From positions 1 through 64,000 of the forward strand of contig MWBW01000008.1 of the NCBI GenBank assembly GCA_002069725.1: 64,000 nt of DNA. The letters are read 5' to 3'. This DNA is from Firmicutes bacterium ADurb.Bin248. Lineage in GTDB: Bacteria; Bacillota; Clostridia; Christensenellales; CAG-138. Below the pieces are notes generated by a model. The model did no database searches. It was not told the DNA's origin and was given only the letters and a program-made list of their open reading frames with translations. How positions within the stretch are numbered: the stretch's first letter is position 1; the number at the start of each line of letters is the position of its first letter. The position numbers and the translations under genes were made by a program. Below, in pieces: positions 16,244 to 25,456 of this stretch.

Positions 16244-17347
16244 TCAGTCCCCGATATCCCCCAGCCAGCCGTCCGTTTCGGAAAGCTCCCTGATGAAAAT
16301 GCGCCCGGCGTTGTGCTTGTCCTTGGTCTGGTGGTATTTGAAGGCCATGCGGTTTTCGCCGACGAGGCCGACGATCTCGATTTTACCCGTGGGGTGGGAA
16401 AGGCAGTATTTAAAGCATTTGCCTTGCCCGCTCTGCATGGCCTTGGCGCCTTCCACGATGGGCAGGGCCTCCAGGAACGGCACCTGGAAGTTCGAAAGCA
16501 CGCCCGTGACCGGCCTGCACTGGAATACGTAGTACGGCACCACGCCGAAGGCGGTGAGCTTTCGAAGCAGCGCGCCGAGCGTTTCGACGGAGTCGTTGAC
16601 GCCGCGCAGAAGCACCGTCTGGTTCTTGACGACCACGCCGCAGCGCAGCAGCGCCTGCACGGCCGTGCGCGCCTGCGAGGTCAGCTCGTTGGGGTGGTTG
16701 AACTGCGTCACGAGGTAGATCTGCTTTTTCTGCGTATAACGCCTGAAAAGGGAGAGCAGCGCCTCGTCCTCGAAAACGCGCATCGGGAACACCACCGGTA
16801 TGCGCGAGGCGATGCGGATGAGATCGATATGGGGGATTTGCGAGAGCTCCTCGAGGTAGCGCTCGAGCGTGGCCGTGGGCAGCATCAGCGCATCCCCGCC
16901 CGAGAGTATGACGTTTGAAATTTCCTCGTGCTCGCGCACGTATGCGACCATCTCGCCGAAATGGGAGAGGATCTCCTCGTCGCTCATCCCCACGAGCCTC
17001 TTTCTGAAGCAGTGGCGGCAGTACATGGCGCAGCGGTTCGTGGTCAGCACCAGCGCGCTTTCGTCGTATTTGTGCTGCACGCCGGAGGCGACGGTGTTGT
17101 GCGCTTCGCCGCTCGTATCGAGGTCGCCCTCGGGGTCAAACTCGGCCGCGGCGGGCACGCACATCCTGCGTATGGGGTCGTCCGGGTCGTTTAAATCGGC
17201 GAGCGAGAGGTAGTAGCGCGGGATCGACATCGGATAGTGCTCGAGCAGTTTCTCAAGCTTTTCGCGCTCCTCCCCGGTCAGGCCCAGCGCCGGGGCGAGC
17301 TGAGCGATGTCGGTGACGTTGTGCCTCATTTCTTCCTGCCAATACAT
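16244..17347 (-). CDS. KamA-family radical SAM aminomutase (lysine 2,3-aminomutase-like)
   Basis: A 367-residue radical SAM enzyme of the lysine/glutamate 2,3-aminomutase family. The cluster motif CAMYCRHC supplies Cys106, Cys110 and Cys113, followed by FRKRLVG as in the family. SGGDALMLP and ASRIPVVFPMRV are also family text. The C-terminal HPTGKIEIVG segment aligns with the PLP-lysine region (PGGGGK in lysine 2,3-aminomutase), keeping a lysine. At 367 residues it is about 50 shorter than the classical enzyme, so the substrate could be lysine, glutamate or a protein lysine as in EpmB. ATG follows AAGGGGG. A 19-bp palindrome lies just upstream. Confidence 0.82.
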   Translation of the reverse strand: MYWQEEMRHNVTDIAQLAPALGLTGEEREKLEKLLEHYPMSIPRYYLSLADLNDPDDPIRRMCVPAAAEFDPEGDLDTSGEAHNTVASGVQHKYDESALVLTTNRCAMYCRHCFRKRLVGMSDEEILSHFGEMVAYVREHEEISNVILSGGDALMLPTATLERYLEELSQIPHIDLIRIASRIPVVFPMRVFEDEALLSLFRRYTQKKQIYLVTQFNHPNELTSQARTAVQALLRCGVVVKNQTVLLRGVNDSVETLGALLRKLTAFGVVPYYVFQCRPVTGVLSNFQVPFLEALPIVEGAKAMQSGQGKCFKYCLSHPTGKIEIVGLVGENRMAFKYHQTKDKHNAGRIFIRELSETDGWLGDIGD

Positions 17348-17371
17348 GATAATACCCCCTTGGTTGAAAAT

Positions 17372-17390
17372 AATGTAAATATATTACATT
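17372..17390. promoter_or_regulatory. 19-bp palindrome, likely operator of the KamA-family gene
   Basis: AATGTAAATATATTACATT is a perfect inverted repeat (7-bp arms, 5-bp centre), 25-43 bp upstream of the ATG and overlapping TAATAT-like -10 sequence on the minus strand. Its position suggests repression at the promoter. I cannot name the regulator. The rest of 17391-17579 holds no gene I can support. Confidence 0.55.
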
Positions 17391-17579
17391 CACACATCGG
17401 AACATTAGAAATGAACGAATTGTGCTTCTTAGTAGTTTATCATGATCCGTACTGATAAATCCAGGAAAAAATATGTAGAAATTTGAATAAGACATGTGCG
17501 CGCAGCGCATGACGTCCGCCGACCGCCCCGAAAAACGGGGCAAAGCTGCCGCCCCCGCAAGCGCCCGTTTCCCGCGCCG

Positions 17580-17608
17580 AAAAAAACGGCCCTCCCGCAG
17601 GAGAGCCG
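17580..17608 (-). terminator. Terminator of rpmE
   Basis: On the minus strand CGGCTCTCC and GGAGGGCCG form a 9-bp stem with one G-U pair around a 4-nt loop, followed by seven T. It lies 13 bp after the rpmE stop. Confidence 0.85.
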
Positions 17609-17620
17609 CTCTTTTCGGTT

Positions 17621-17821
17621 TCAGTTGATGCCGTAACGCTTCTTGAAGCGGTCGACGCGTCCGCCGGTATCTACCAGCTTCTGGCGGCCGGTGTAGAACG
17701 GGTGGCACTTGGAACAGATTTCGACCTTGAGCTCGCCCTTGATGGAGCCGCTCTTGAAGGTCTCTCCGCAGGCGCAGCGCACGACGCACTCGCCGTAGTT
17801 CGGATGGATATCCTTCTTCAT
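17621..17821 (-). CDS. rpmE: 50S ribosomal protein L31 (zinc-binding type)
   Basis: A 66-residue bL31 protein starting [20 protein letters not shown]. Cys16, Cys18, Cys36 and Cys39 (CAC and CSKC) are the zinc ligands of the C+ form, which can serve as a zinc store exchanged for the Cys-free paralogue in zinc starvation. The C-terminal VDRFKKRYG is typical. ATG follows AAAGGAG. It sits 120 bp downstream of rho, the usual Bacillota order. Confidence 0.97.
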   Translation of the reverse strand: MKKDIHPNYGECVVRCACGETFKSGSIKGELKVEICSKCHPFYTGRQKLVDTGGRVDRFKKRYGIN

Positions 17822-17941
17822 CGTGGTTCTCCTTTGTTTTGCTGGGCGCAGAGCGGCATACCGTCCTGCTGCTGCATCCGGGATGGCACCCGAACAGCAA
17901 GCATTATACCTCGAAAACGCGCTGAAAAGCAAGGGCTTTTT

Positions 17942-19843
17942 TCAGTTCATGATGCGTTTTCCGGCGGAAAATCCTTCTTTTTCGTAGACCTTGTTCCACG
18001 CGCCCAGGCGCTGTATGAATTCCCCGTTGGTTTCGGTGCGCTCGAGCATGGCGATGAGCTGCTCCGTGACGTCGCTCGGGTTGCCCGAGGAGAGCGTGCG
18101 GCGTATGGTGTAGACGCCGTCGAGCTCCTCGCGGCTCAGGAGCAGTTCCTCGCGGCGCGTGCCGGATTTGTAGATGTCTATGGCCGGGAAGATGCGCTTC
18201 TCGCTCATCTTGCGATCGAGGTGGATCTCCATGTTGCCCGTGCCCTTGAACTCCTCGTAAACGATGTCGTCCATGCGCGAGCCGGTTTCGATCAGCGCGG
18301 TCGCGATGATGGTGAGGCTGCCGCCGTTTTCGATGTTGCGCGCCGCGCCGAAAAAGCGCTTGGGCTTATGCAGCGCGCCGGGGTCCATGCCGCCCGATAG
18401 GGTCTTGCCCGTGGCGGGAATGGTGAGGTTGTACGCGCGCGCGAGGCGCGTGATGGAGTCCATGAGAACGACCACGTCGCGCCCCTGCTCGACCAGGCGC
18501 ATGGCGCGCTCCTGCGTCATCTCTGCGACGCGCGTGTGGTGCTCGGGCAACTCGTCGAAGGTCGAGTAGAGCACCTCGCCCTTGATCGAACGCTGCATGT
18601 CGGTGACCTCCTCGGGCCGCTCGTCGATGAGCAGCACGATCAGGTGCACGTCGGGGTAGTTCGTGGAGATGCCGTGGGCGATGTTCTTCAAAAGCGTCGT
18701 CTTGCCGCTCTTGGGCTGGCTGACGATCATGCCGCGCTGGCCCTTGCCTATGGGCGAGATCAAATCGATCAGGCGGATGGCGAGGTTCTGGTCGCGGCCG
18801 AGGCCCTTGGACTCAAGGGTCAGCCTTTCGTTGGGAAAGATCGGCACAAGCTCCTCGAACGGGCGGCGCTGCTGCGCCTTTTCGGGTTCCTCGCCGTTGA
18901 TGGCGGTGATGTACAAAAGCGCGAGGAAGCGCTCCCCCTCCTTGGAGGGGCGGGTCTTGCCCGTGACCATGTCGCCTGTCTTGAGGTTGAAGCGGCGGAT
19001 CTGGGCGATGGAAACGTAAACGTCCCGGTTGCCGGGCAGGTAGTTGTCGCTCCTGAGGAAGCCGTAGCCGTCCGGCAGCACCTCGAGCACGCCCTCGCAG
19101 TCCCCGCAGGCGCCGCCCTCGAGCATTTCGGGCACGGCGGGGTTGGAGGTGCCGTATTCCTTATTATAATAGCCCTCGGGCTTCTGCTGCCGGAAGTCCT
19201 CCTGCATCTCCATGGGCGGGTAGCCGGGGACGTAGCCGCCGAAGTTCTCCTGGCGGTAGGGCTGCTGGAAATTATCCTGCGGCGCGTAGGGGCGCTGGAA
19301 ATTATCCTGCCGGTAGCCGCCGTCGCGCTGGTTGTAGCCCTGGTTGTAACCGCGCGGCGCCTGGGGCGCGTAGCCGCCCTGGTAATCCTGCCTCTGGCGC
19401 GGCACGTAGCCCTGGTTCTGGCTCTGGTTGTTGTAACGGCGCGTGTAACCGCCCTGATAGTCCTGCCGGGGCTGCTGCTGCGGCCGGTAGGCTTGCTGAT
19501 AGCGCGGGCGCTGTTCGTAGCCGTCCTCGCGCGGCGCTTCGCGCTCTCCGCCCTGCGCCGGGGGAACCGCGGCCTGCGCCGGGTTAAGCGCGGGCGCTTG
19601 CGCGGGGGGCGTTTGCGCGGGGGGCGTTTGCGCCTGCGCGGCGGGCGCCTCGTTTGAGGGCTCGGCGGGCGTGCGGGCTTCCGCCTCCGCCTCGTCGGGG
19701 AAGGCTTCCGGCACCTGGCCGCCGTTCATGATGATGGCCACAAGCTCATGCTTGCGGTACTTGGTGAGGGATTTCGCTCCCTGCAGTTTCGCGATCTCGC
19801 GCAGATCGCCAAGGCTTTTTTCTAAAAGCTGTTCCCGTGTCAC
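17942..19843 (-). CDS. rho: Transcription termination factor Rho with a prion-like insertion
   Basis: A 633-residue hexameric RNA helicase that ends transcription. Residues 1-40 form the Rho N domain ([21 protein letters not shown]). Residues 42 to about 240 are a low-complexity insertion: first Ala/Pro/Gln-rich, then rich in Gln, Asn, Gly, Tyr and Arg with repeats such as [14 protein letters not shown] and QDNFQ. The cold-shock RNA-binding domain starts near [15 protein letters not shown] (251-265). Walker A is SQPKSGKTT (375-383), followed by [13 protein letters not shown] and the catalytic core. The start is GTG at 19843, seven bases after AAAGGAG. The usual Rho is about 420 residues, so the insert accounts for the excess. 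Confidence 0.96.
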   Translation of the reverse strand: MTREQLLEKSLGDLREIAKLQGAKSLTKYRKHELVAIIMNGGQVPEAFPDEAEAEARTPAEPSNEAPAAQAQTPPAQTPPAQAPALNPAQAAVPPAQGGEREAPREDGYEQRPRYQQAYRPQQQPRQDYQGGYTRRYNNQSQNQGYVPRQRQDYQGGYAPQAPRGYNQGYNQRDGGYRQDNFQRPYAPQDNFQQPYRQENFGGYVPGYPPMEMQEDFRQQKPEGYYNKEYGTSNPAVPEMLEGGACGDCEGVLEVLPDGYGFLRSDNYLPGNRDVYVSIAQIRRFNLKTGDMVTGKTRPSKEGERFLALLYITAINGEEPEKAQQRRPFEELVPIFPNERLTLESKGLGRDQNLAIRLIDLISPIGKGQRGMIVSQPKSGKTTLLKNIAHGISTNYPDVHLIVLLIDERPEEVTDMQRSIKGEVLYSTFDELPEHHTRVAEMTQERAMRLVEQGRDVVVLMDSITRLARAYNLTIPATGKTLSGGMDPGALHKPKRFFGAARNIENGGSLTIIATALIETGSRMDDIVYEEFKGTGNMEIHLDRKMSEKRIFPAIDIYKSGTRREELLLSREELDGVYTIRRTLSSGNPSDVTEQLIAMLERTETNGEFIQRLGAWNKVYEKEGFSAGKRIMN

Positions 19844-20107
19844 AAAGATGCTCCTTTCAAGAACACACAAAAAATGATTGCATAGAAATAAATCGCTGCA
19901 CAGAACTCGCTTATTTATCAGTATTATGCCCTATTTCTGGAAAATAAAACATAGAAAACGAGGGGTGACGCAGGCGCGCCCTTTCGTACTGATCGTAGAT
20001 ATCTTCCCATAACCCCGCGCCGTTGTCAAGCGGCGAAAGCATCATTTTATCAGAAATTAACGCATATATTACCTCGAATACGGTATCAATCGAACAGGAG
20101 GGTCAAG

Positions 20108-20401
20108 ATGGACCGAACTACCTTGGAATCCGGCGTCGCGCGCATACGCACGCACGGCGTACACATCGACGGCAGGGAGCTGATCACCATCACCGCCGTC
20201 AAGGATGTGGAAAGCTTCAACGATCAGGAGGTGCAGCTCGTGACCGACGCGGGCGACCTGCGCGTGGAGGGGAACGGCCTTCACATCACGCGGCTGAGCC
20301 TCGACGACGGGCAGGTCGTGGTTGAGGGCGAAATCATCGCGCTCGAGTATTCGGATACGGCCGAGCAGCGCGGCTCGCTCTTCTCCAGGATGTTCCGATG
20401 A
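20108..20401 (+). CDS. yabP: Sporulation protein YabP
   Basis: A 97-residue YabP-family protein, needed for spore development in the mother cell in Bacillus. Family text is seen in LESGVARIRTHGVHIDGREL, then AVKDVESFNDQEVQLVTDAGDLRVEGNGLHI and a LDDGQVVVEGEIIALEY core. AGGAGGG lies seven bases before the ATG. It overlaps yabQ by four bases. Its presence places the organism among endospore formers. The 264 bp upstream (19844-20107) hold no gene; I see no confident sporulation-sigma promoter. Confidence 0.92.
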   Translation: MDRTTLESGVARIRTHGVHIDGRELITITAVKDVESFNDQEVQLVTDAGDLRVEGNGLHITRLSLDDGQVVVEGEIIALEYSDTAEQRGSLFSRMFR

Positions 20402-20751
20402 GCGCCGGCCGCGTCGCCGGGGAACTTTATGTGCTCGCCGGCTGCTTCGCGGCAGGGCTCGCGGCGGGCGTTCTCTACGACGCGTTCCGCCTCATCCGGC
20501 TGCCCTTCCGAAAATCGCGCCTGCGCGACGCGGTGTTCGACATCGCCTATTACGCGGCGGCGGGGGCGATGTTCGCGTTCGCGCTCTATTCGCTCAACGG
20601 CGGCTCGCCGCGGCTCTACGCGCTCGCGGGCTTCGCGCTGGGCGCGTTCGCCTATGCGAAAACGGCGGGGGACGCCTTCACCGGCATCGCGCAAAGCCTT
20701 TCGGACAGGATCGCCCAAAGCCGGGCGAGGAGGCGGAAGCAGGAAAAATAA
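20398..20751 (+). CDS. yabQ: Spore cortex biosynthesis protein YabQ
   Basis: A 117-residue membrane protein with about three or four hydrophobic helices. Residues 9-36 (ELYVLAGCFAAGLAAGVLYD followed by AFRLIRLP) are typical of the Spore_YabQ family, and the C-terminus is basic. YabQ resides in the outer forespore membrane and is needed for cortex formation. It starts inside the yabP stop (ATGA), so both are coupled, and it is followed by divIC as in Bacillus and Clostridium. Confidence 0.9.
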   Translation: MSAGRVAGELYVLAGCFAAGLAAGVLYDAFRLIRLPFRKSRLRDAVFDIAYYAAAGAMFAFALYSLNGGSPRLYALAGFALGAFAYAKTAGDAFTGIAQSLSDRIAQSRARRRKQEK

Positions 20752-20754
20752 CTC

Positions 20755-20783
20755 TTGAAAACACGCGCGTTTTGGGATATATA
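20755..20783 (+). promoter_or_regulatory. Promoter of divIC
   Basis: TTGAAA (20755-20760) and TATATA (20778-20783) have a 17-bp spacer. It lies immediately after the yabQ stop, so the cell-division gene can be expressed in vegetative cells independently of the sporulation genes. Confidence 0.7.
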
Positions 20784-20828
20784 TATGTATAAGTCGATTT
20801 GTATCTGCCGATCGGCAACGGAGGCAGC

Positions 20829-21116
20829 ATGACGCATGCACGCAGATTCAGGGTAACGCCGCGCTTCGTCGCACTGGTGATGCTGGTGTGCCTTGTTTTC
20901 GCTTGCGTCGTATTCATCGACCAGCAGCAGAAGCTCGGCGAGGTGCGCGCGCGCGAGGCCGAGCTCAACGCCAAATACGCGGCGCTCCAGGCCGAGGAAC
21001 AGCGCCTCGAATATATGATCGAATACGCCAAGTCGGACGAATACCGCATCCAGTACGCCCGCGAAAAGCTCGGGCTGGTGCTGCCCGACGACATCAAGTT
21101 CAACATCGCGGAATAA
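20829..21116 (+). CDS. divIC: Septum formation initiator protein (DivIC/FtsB family)
   Basis: A 95-residue bitopic protein: a short basic N-terminus, one membrane helix (FVALVMLVCLVFACVVFI), then a coiled coil (LGEVRAREAELNAKYAALQA and onward) and a conserved end DEYRIQYAREKLGLVLPDD. It bridges FtsL and DivIB in the divisome. ATG follows GGAGG by five bases. Its stop codon begins heptad module C. Neighbours yabP and yabQ match the conserved Bacillota order. Confidence 0.92.
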   Translation: MTHARRFRVTPRFVALVMLVCLVFACVVFIDQQQKLGEVRAREAELNAKYAALQAEEQRLEYMIEYAKSDEYRIQYAREKLGLVLPDDIKFNIAE

Positions 21117-21284
21117 TTGAAATTGACAATTGACAATCCGGATTGAACCCAAACGGTCTTCGCTTTACCGGCGAAGACCGTTTTATGTCGGGAACCGCTG
21201 CCCATACGCCCCAAAGAGGCGGCAGTCCCGCCCGCAAGCGGCGTTTCCCGATTGTCAATTGTCCGCTTTCAATCGTCGGTTGTC
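21116..21284. repeat. Heptad-repeat module C between convergent genes
   Basis: The left arm starts at the divIC stop: ATTGAA, ATTGACA, ATTGACA (21116-21137). The right arm, ending right at the stop of the ABC gene, is five inverted heptads: GATTGTC, AATTGTC, CGCTTTC, AATCGTC, GGTTGTC (21250-21284), the middle ones decayed. The centre holds a 13-bp hairpin (21151-21163 with 21171-21183) with A and T runs on both sides, a good bidirectional terminator. Confidence 0.85.
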
Positions 21285-23222
21285 TTACGCCGTCGCCTCG
21301 AACTGGCTGTTGTAGAGCTTGGCGTAGAAGCCCCCCTTCTCGAGCAACTGCGCGTGCGTGCCCTGCTCGACGATGTCCCCGTCGTCCATCACGAGTATGA
21401 GGTCGGCGTTGCGGATCGTCGAAAGGCGGTGCGCGATCACGAAGCTCGTGCGCCCTCGCATGAGGTTGTCCATGGCCTTCTGGATGAGCAGCTCGGTCCT
21501 CGTGTCGACGGAGCTTGTCGCCTCGTCGAGTATGAGTATATCCGGGTCGCAGAGTATCGCGCGCGCGATGGTCAAAAGCTGTTTCTGCCCCTGGGAAATG
21601 TTGTTGACCTCCTCGTTGATGAGCGCGTTGTAGCCCTCGGGAAGCGTACGGATGAAGTGGTCCACCTGCGCCGCGCGCGCGGCCGCGCGCACCTCCCTGT
21701 CGGAAGCGCCCGGCCTGCCGTAGCGGATGTTGTCCGCGATGGTGCCGGAGAAAAGCCACGTGTCCTGCAGCACCATGCCGAAGCGCGTGCGCAGGTCGTT
21801 TCTCTTGAACAGGCGGATGTCGTGCCCGTCGAGGTCGATTTCGCCCGCGCTCACGTCGTAAAAGCGCATGAGAAGCTTGACCATCGTTGTCTTGCCCGCG
21901 CCCGTGGGACCTACGATGGCGACCTTCTGCCCCGGCTTCGCCTCGGCTGAAAAATCGCGTATGACGGTTTTATCCGGCGCGTAGCCGAAGCAAACGTGGT
22001 TGAAACGGACGCTTCCGCTCAGTTCCACGTCGCCCGCGACGCCCTTCTTCGCGTCCGCGATGCTCAGCGCGCGCTCCGCCTCGGGGGCCTCCTCGGCCTC
22101 ATCCAGGAACTCGAACACGCGCTCCGCCGCGGCGGCGGTCTGCTGGAGCACGTTCGAGATGTTGGCGAGTTGCGCGATGGGCTGGTTGAATGAGCGCACG
22201 TACTGGATGAAGGACTGTATGCCGCCGACCGTCATGTTGCCGTTGACCGCGTAGTATCCGCCGAGTATGCAGATGGCGACGTAGGCGAGGTTGCCTATGA
22301 AGCCCGTGATGGGCATCATGAGGCCGGAAAGGAAGTTGGCCTTCCACGCGGAACGGTAGAGCCGCTCGTTCGCCTCGCCGAAAGCGCGCTCGGATTCTTC
22401 CTCGCCGTTGAACGCCTTGACCACGATGTGGCTGCCGAACATCTCCTCGACGTGGCCGTTGACGCGCCCGAGGTATTCCTGCTGGTGCCTGAAGTGCTTC
22501 TGCGAGTGCTTGATGATGGCGAGCACCGACACCATAGACACCGGCAGCACGCACAGCGCCACGAACGTGAGCGGCGCGCTGATGCTGAACATCATCACGA
22601 GGATACCCACAAGGGAAGTCGCCGAGGTGATGATCTGCGTCAGGCTCTGGCTCAGGGACTGGTTGATGGTATCCACGTCGTTGGTGATGCGGCTTAAAAT
22701 CTCGCCGTGCGTCACCCTGTCGTAATAGCCCAGCGGGAGCCTGTGGAGCTTGTCGTCGATGTCCCGGCGCAAGCGCCGCGAAATATCCGCGGTGACGCCC
22801 GACATGATGAAGCCCTGCGAATATGAGAGCAGCGCGCTCACGCCGTAAAGAAGGACGAGCTGGAGTATGATGCTGCCTATGGCGGCAAAGTCGATCCCGC
22901 CCGTGCCGGCGATCCTCGCCATGATGCCCGTGAACAATTCGTCCGTGGCGCGGCCGAGCACCTTGGGCCCGAATATCATGAATACCGCCGAGCCTATGGC
23001 GAGCGCCCACACGAGCGCGATGGTCAGGCGGTACTTGCCGAGGTACCCGACGAGCTTCTTCATGCTGCCCTTGAAGTTCCTGGCTTTTTCGCCGCCGCGC
23101 ATCATGCCGCCGGGGCCGCCCATGGGGCCGCCCATGGGCCCGCGCCCGCCCGTAGGCCCGCGTCCGCCAGCGGGGACGCGCGAGTCGGAGGCGCTCTGTT
23201 TTGCGTTTTGCCGTTCGTTCAT
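21285..23222 (-). CDS. ABC half-exporter, canonical ATP site subunit
   Basis: A 645-residue fused membrane-ATPase protein of the MsbA/LmrA type. The first 45 residues are Gly/Pro/Met-rich (GGRGPMGGPMGGPGGMMRGG) and probably disordered. Six membrane helices follow. The ATPase has Walker A GPTGAGKTT, signature NISQGQKQ, Walker B DILILDEATSSVD with the catalytic Glu, and H-loop VIAHRLST. Its start overlaps the end of the partner gene (ATGA). Together they should form a heterodimeric exporter under the marR promoter. Likely substrates are drugs, lipids or peptides; none is shown. Confidence 0.9.
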   Translation of the reverse strand: MNERQNAKQSASDSRVPAGGRGPTGGRGPMGGPMGGPGGMMRGGEKARNFKGSMKKLVGYLGKYRLTIALVWALAIGSAVFMIFGPKVLGRATDELFTGIMARIAGTGGIDFAAIGSIILQLVLLYGVSALLSYSQGFIMSGVTADISRRLRRDIDDKLHRLPLGYYDRVTHGEILSRITNDVDTINQSLSQSLTQIITSATSLVGILVMMFSISAPLTFVALCVLPVSMVSVLAIIKHSQKHFRHQQEYLGRVNGHVEEMFGSHIVVKAFNGEEESERAFGEANERLYRSAWKANFLSGLMMPITGFIGNLAYVAICILGGYYAVNGNMTVGGIQSFIQYVRSFNQPIAQLANISNVLQQTAAAAERVFEFLDEAEEAPEAERALSIADAKKGVAGDVELSGSVRFNHVCFGYAPDKTVIRDFSAEAKPGQKVAIVGPTGAGKTTMVKLLMRFYDVSAGEIDLDGHDIRLFKRNDLRTRFGMVLQDTWLFSGTIADNIRYGRPGASDREVRAAARAAQVDHFIRTLPEGYNALINEEVNNISQGQKQLLTIARAILCDPDILILDEATSSVDTRTELLIQKAMDNLMRGRTSFVIAHRLSTIRNADLILVMDDGDIVEQGTHAQLLEKGGFYAKLYNSQFEATA

Positions 23223-25456
23223 GCGAGTTCCTCCTTGGAGAGCTGCGAGGACGCGATTTCGTAGTATTCGGGGCAGCTCTTTAAAAGTTCCCTGTGCGTG
23301 CCGCGGCCGACGACTTTGCCGTCCTCGAGCACGATGATCTGCTCCGCGTTCATGACGGTGTTGATGCGCTGCGCGATCACGATGACCGTGCTTTCGCCCG
23401 TGTTGGCGCGAAGCGCCTGTCGAAGCGCGGCGTCCGTGCGGAAATCGAGCGCGGAGAAGCTGTCGTCGAACACGAGTATCTCGGGCTTTTTCACGAGCGC
23501 GCGCGCGATGGAAAGGCGCTGCTTCTGCCCGCCGGATACGTTGCCGCCGCCCTGCGCGATGTCGGCCTCGAAGCGCTCCGGCTTCGCGTCGATGAATTCC
23601 GCCGCCTGCGCGACGGCCGCGGCCTGTTCAAGCTCCGCGTCCGCCGCGTCCTTCCTGCCGTAGCGCAGGTTCGAGCCGACGGTGCCCGAGAGCAGCACGC
23701 CCTTTTGCGGCACGTAGCCGATCTTCGCGCGAAGCGCCGCTTGCGCCACATCCCTTACGTCCGCGCCGCAGACGAGCACCCGCCCCTCGGTCGCGTCGTA
23801 GAAGCGAAGGAGAAGACTTGCGATCGTGGATTTGCCGCTGCCCGTGGGGCCGACGATGGCCGTGGTCTGCCCCGGCAGTGCCGTGAAGGTGATGCCCGTG
23901 AGCGCGTTCTCCTCCGCGTCGCTGTAGCGGAAGGACACGTTCCGGAATTCGACCACACCCGGCTGCGCGGGATCGAAATGCTTCGGCTTTTCCGGGTCGC
24001 GCACGGAGGATTCCGTATCGAGCACCTCGGCGATGCGCTCCGCCGACACGCTCGCGCGCGGCAGGAAGATGAACATCATCGAAATCATCAAGAACGACAT
24101 GATGATCTGCATCGCGTACTGGATGAACGCCATCAGATCGCCCACCTGCATGGCGGAATCCGCGATCTGGTGCGCGCCGACCCAGACGACGAGCAGCGTC
24201 GTGCCGTTCATCACGAGCATCATCAGCGGCATGAGCAGCACCATCATGCGGTTGACAAAGAGCGTGTTTTTCGTGAGATCCGCGTTGACGCCCTCGAAGC
24301 GCGCCCGCTCGTGGTCCTGCGCCGCAAAGGCGCGTATGACCATGAGCCCCGTGAGGTTTTCGCGGGAAACGAGGTTCAGTTTATCGACGAGCTTCTGGAT
24401 GAGCTTGAAGCGCGGCGTCACGGTCGAAACCACGACGAGTATGATGCCGATGAGAAGCGTGCACGCCGCCGCGATGATCCAGGCCATGCCGGCGGATTTC
24501 CTGAGCGCCATGATCGTGCCGCCGACCGCCATGATGGGCGCGTAGCAAACGAGGCGTATGCCGAAGGAGAGCAGCATCTGGATCTGCGTGACGTCGTTGG
24601 TGCAGCGCGTAATCAGCGAGGCCGTGGAAAACCTGTCGAACTCGTTGTTGGAGAAGCTCTCGACCCGGCGGAACACGTCGCGCCTGAGGTTTCTCGCCGT
24701 GCCCGCGGCGACGCGCGAGGAGATGAGGCTCACGAGCACCGTGGCGATTCCGCCTATGAGCGCGATGGCGAGCATTTTGACGCCGACGGAAATGATGTAG
24801 CGGTTCTGTATGGCCGCCATGTCCGCGCCGAGCTCGGAAAGGAAGGCCCTGGCGAGCAGCACGCCGCTTTGCTTGCGTATCATTTGGTCGTTGGCGACGG
24901 CCTTGTCGTGCGCGTCCAGCACCGAGGCTTCGGGCAGCGCGTAGAGCATGGGCAGCATGCCGTAAAGCCGCGAGAGGTCTATGTCGTCCGCGCCCGCGGG
25001 CATGCCCGCCTGGCCGGACGCGCCCTGCGCGGACGCGTAGTCGCGCATGACGTTGATCATGGTCCACGTCGCCGTGCCGAAGGCCGTGTCGAGCGCGGAA
25101 AGCGCATCCTCGGAAAGGCCTGTGTTTCGCACATAGATTTTATCCGGGGCGTCGGGGTAGGCGGCCGTATAGGCTTTGCCGGACGCGTCCGTTTGCGACG
25201 CGTCGACGAGCGTATAGTTCGCGTCGACGAGAGCCTGTTCATCCGCGAGCATGAAAGCGCGCATGAGCTTCATGCCGTTTTCGCTCATCGCGTCCGGCGC
25301 GGCGCGCTCGACGCCGTTCTGCTGGATGCCGATGTTGACGATGTTCGACATGTAGTTGGGTAAATTGAGATCGCACATCGCCTGCGCGAACAAGAGCGCG
25401 ATGGCGAGCGCGAGGCTGAGCGCGAAAGGCTTGAGATAGCGGGCCAGCTTAATCAA
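23219..25456 (-). CDS. ABC half-exporter, degenerate ATP site subunit with large external loop
   Basis: A 745-residue ABC exporter half. Helices 1 and 2 are separated by an insertion of about 150 polar residues, presumably outside the cell. Walker A is GPTGSGKST and the signature VSGGQKQ. The Walker B end is EILVFDDSFSALD, with Asp for the catalytic Glu, and the H-loop is IAQRINT, with Gln for His. Both changes mark a non-hydrolysing site, as in TM287-TM288 or BmrCD. I prefer the TTG at 25456: it follows GGAAGGAG by nine bases and gives the family start LIKLARYLKP (Met at TTG). The upstream ATG pair at 25483 lies before that ribosome site. Confidence 0.88.
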   Translation of the reverse strand: MIKLARYLKPFALSLALAIALLFAQAMCDLNLPNYMSNIVNIGIQQNGVERAAPDAMSENGMKLMRAFMLADEQALVDANYTLVDASQTDASGKAYTAAYPDAPDKIYVRNTGLSEDALSALDTAFGTATWTMINVMRDYASAQGASGQAGMPAGADDIDLSRLYGMLPMLYALPEASVLDAHDKAVANDQMIRKQSGVLLARAFLSELGADMAAIQNRYIISVGVKMLAIALIGGIATVLVSLISSRVAAGTARNLRRDVFRRVESFSNNEFDRFSTASLITRCTNDVTQIQMLLSFGIRLVCYAPIMAVGGTIMALRKSAGMAWIIAAACTLLIGIILVVVSTVTPRFKLIQKLVDKLNLVSRENLTGLMVIRAFAAQDHERARFEGVNADLTKNTLFVNRMMVLLMPLMMLVMNGTTLLVVWVGAHQIADSAMQVGDLMAFIQYAMQIIMSFLMISMMFIFLPRASVSAERIAEVLDTESSVRDPEKPKHFDPAQPGVVEFRNVSFRYSDAEENALTGITFTALPGQTTAIVGPTGSGKSTIASLLLRFYDATEGRVLVCGADVRDVAQAALRAKIGYVPQKGVLLSGTVGSNLRYGRKDAADAELEQAAAVAQAAEFIDAKPERFEADIAQGGGNVSGGQKQRLSIARALVKKPEILVFDDSFSALDFRTDAALRQALRANTGESTVIVIAQRINTVMNAEQIIVLEDGKVVGRGTHRELLKSCPEYYEIASSQLSKEELA

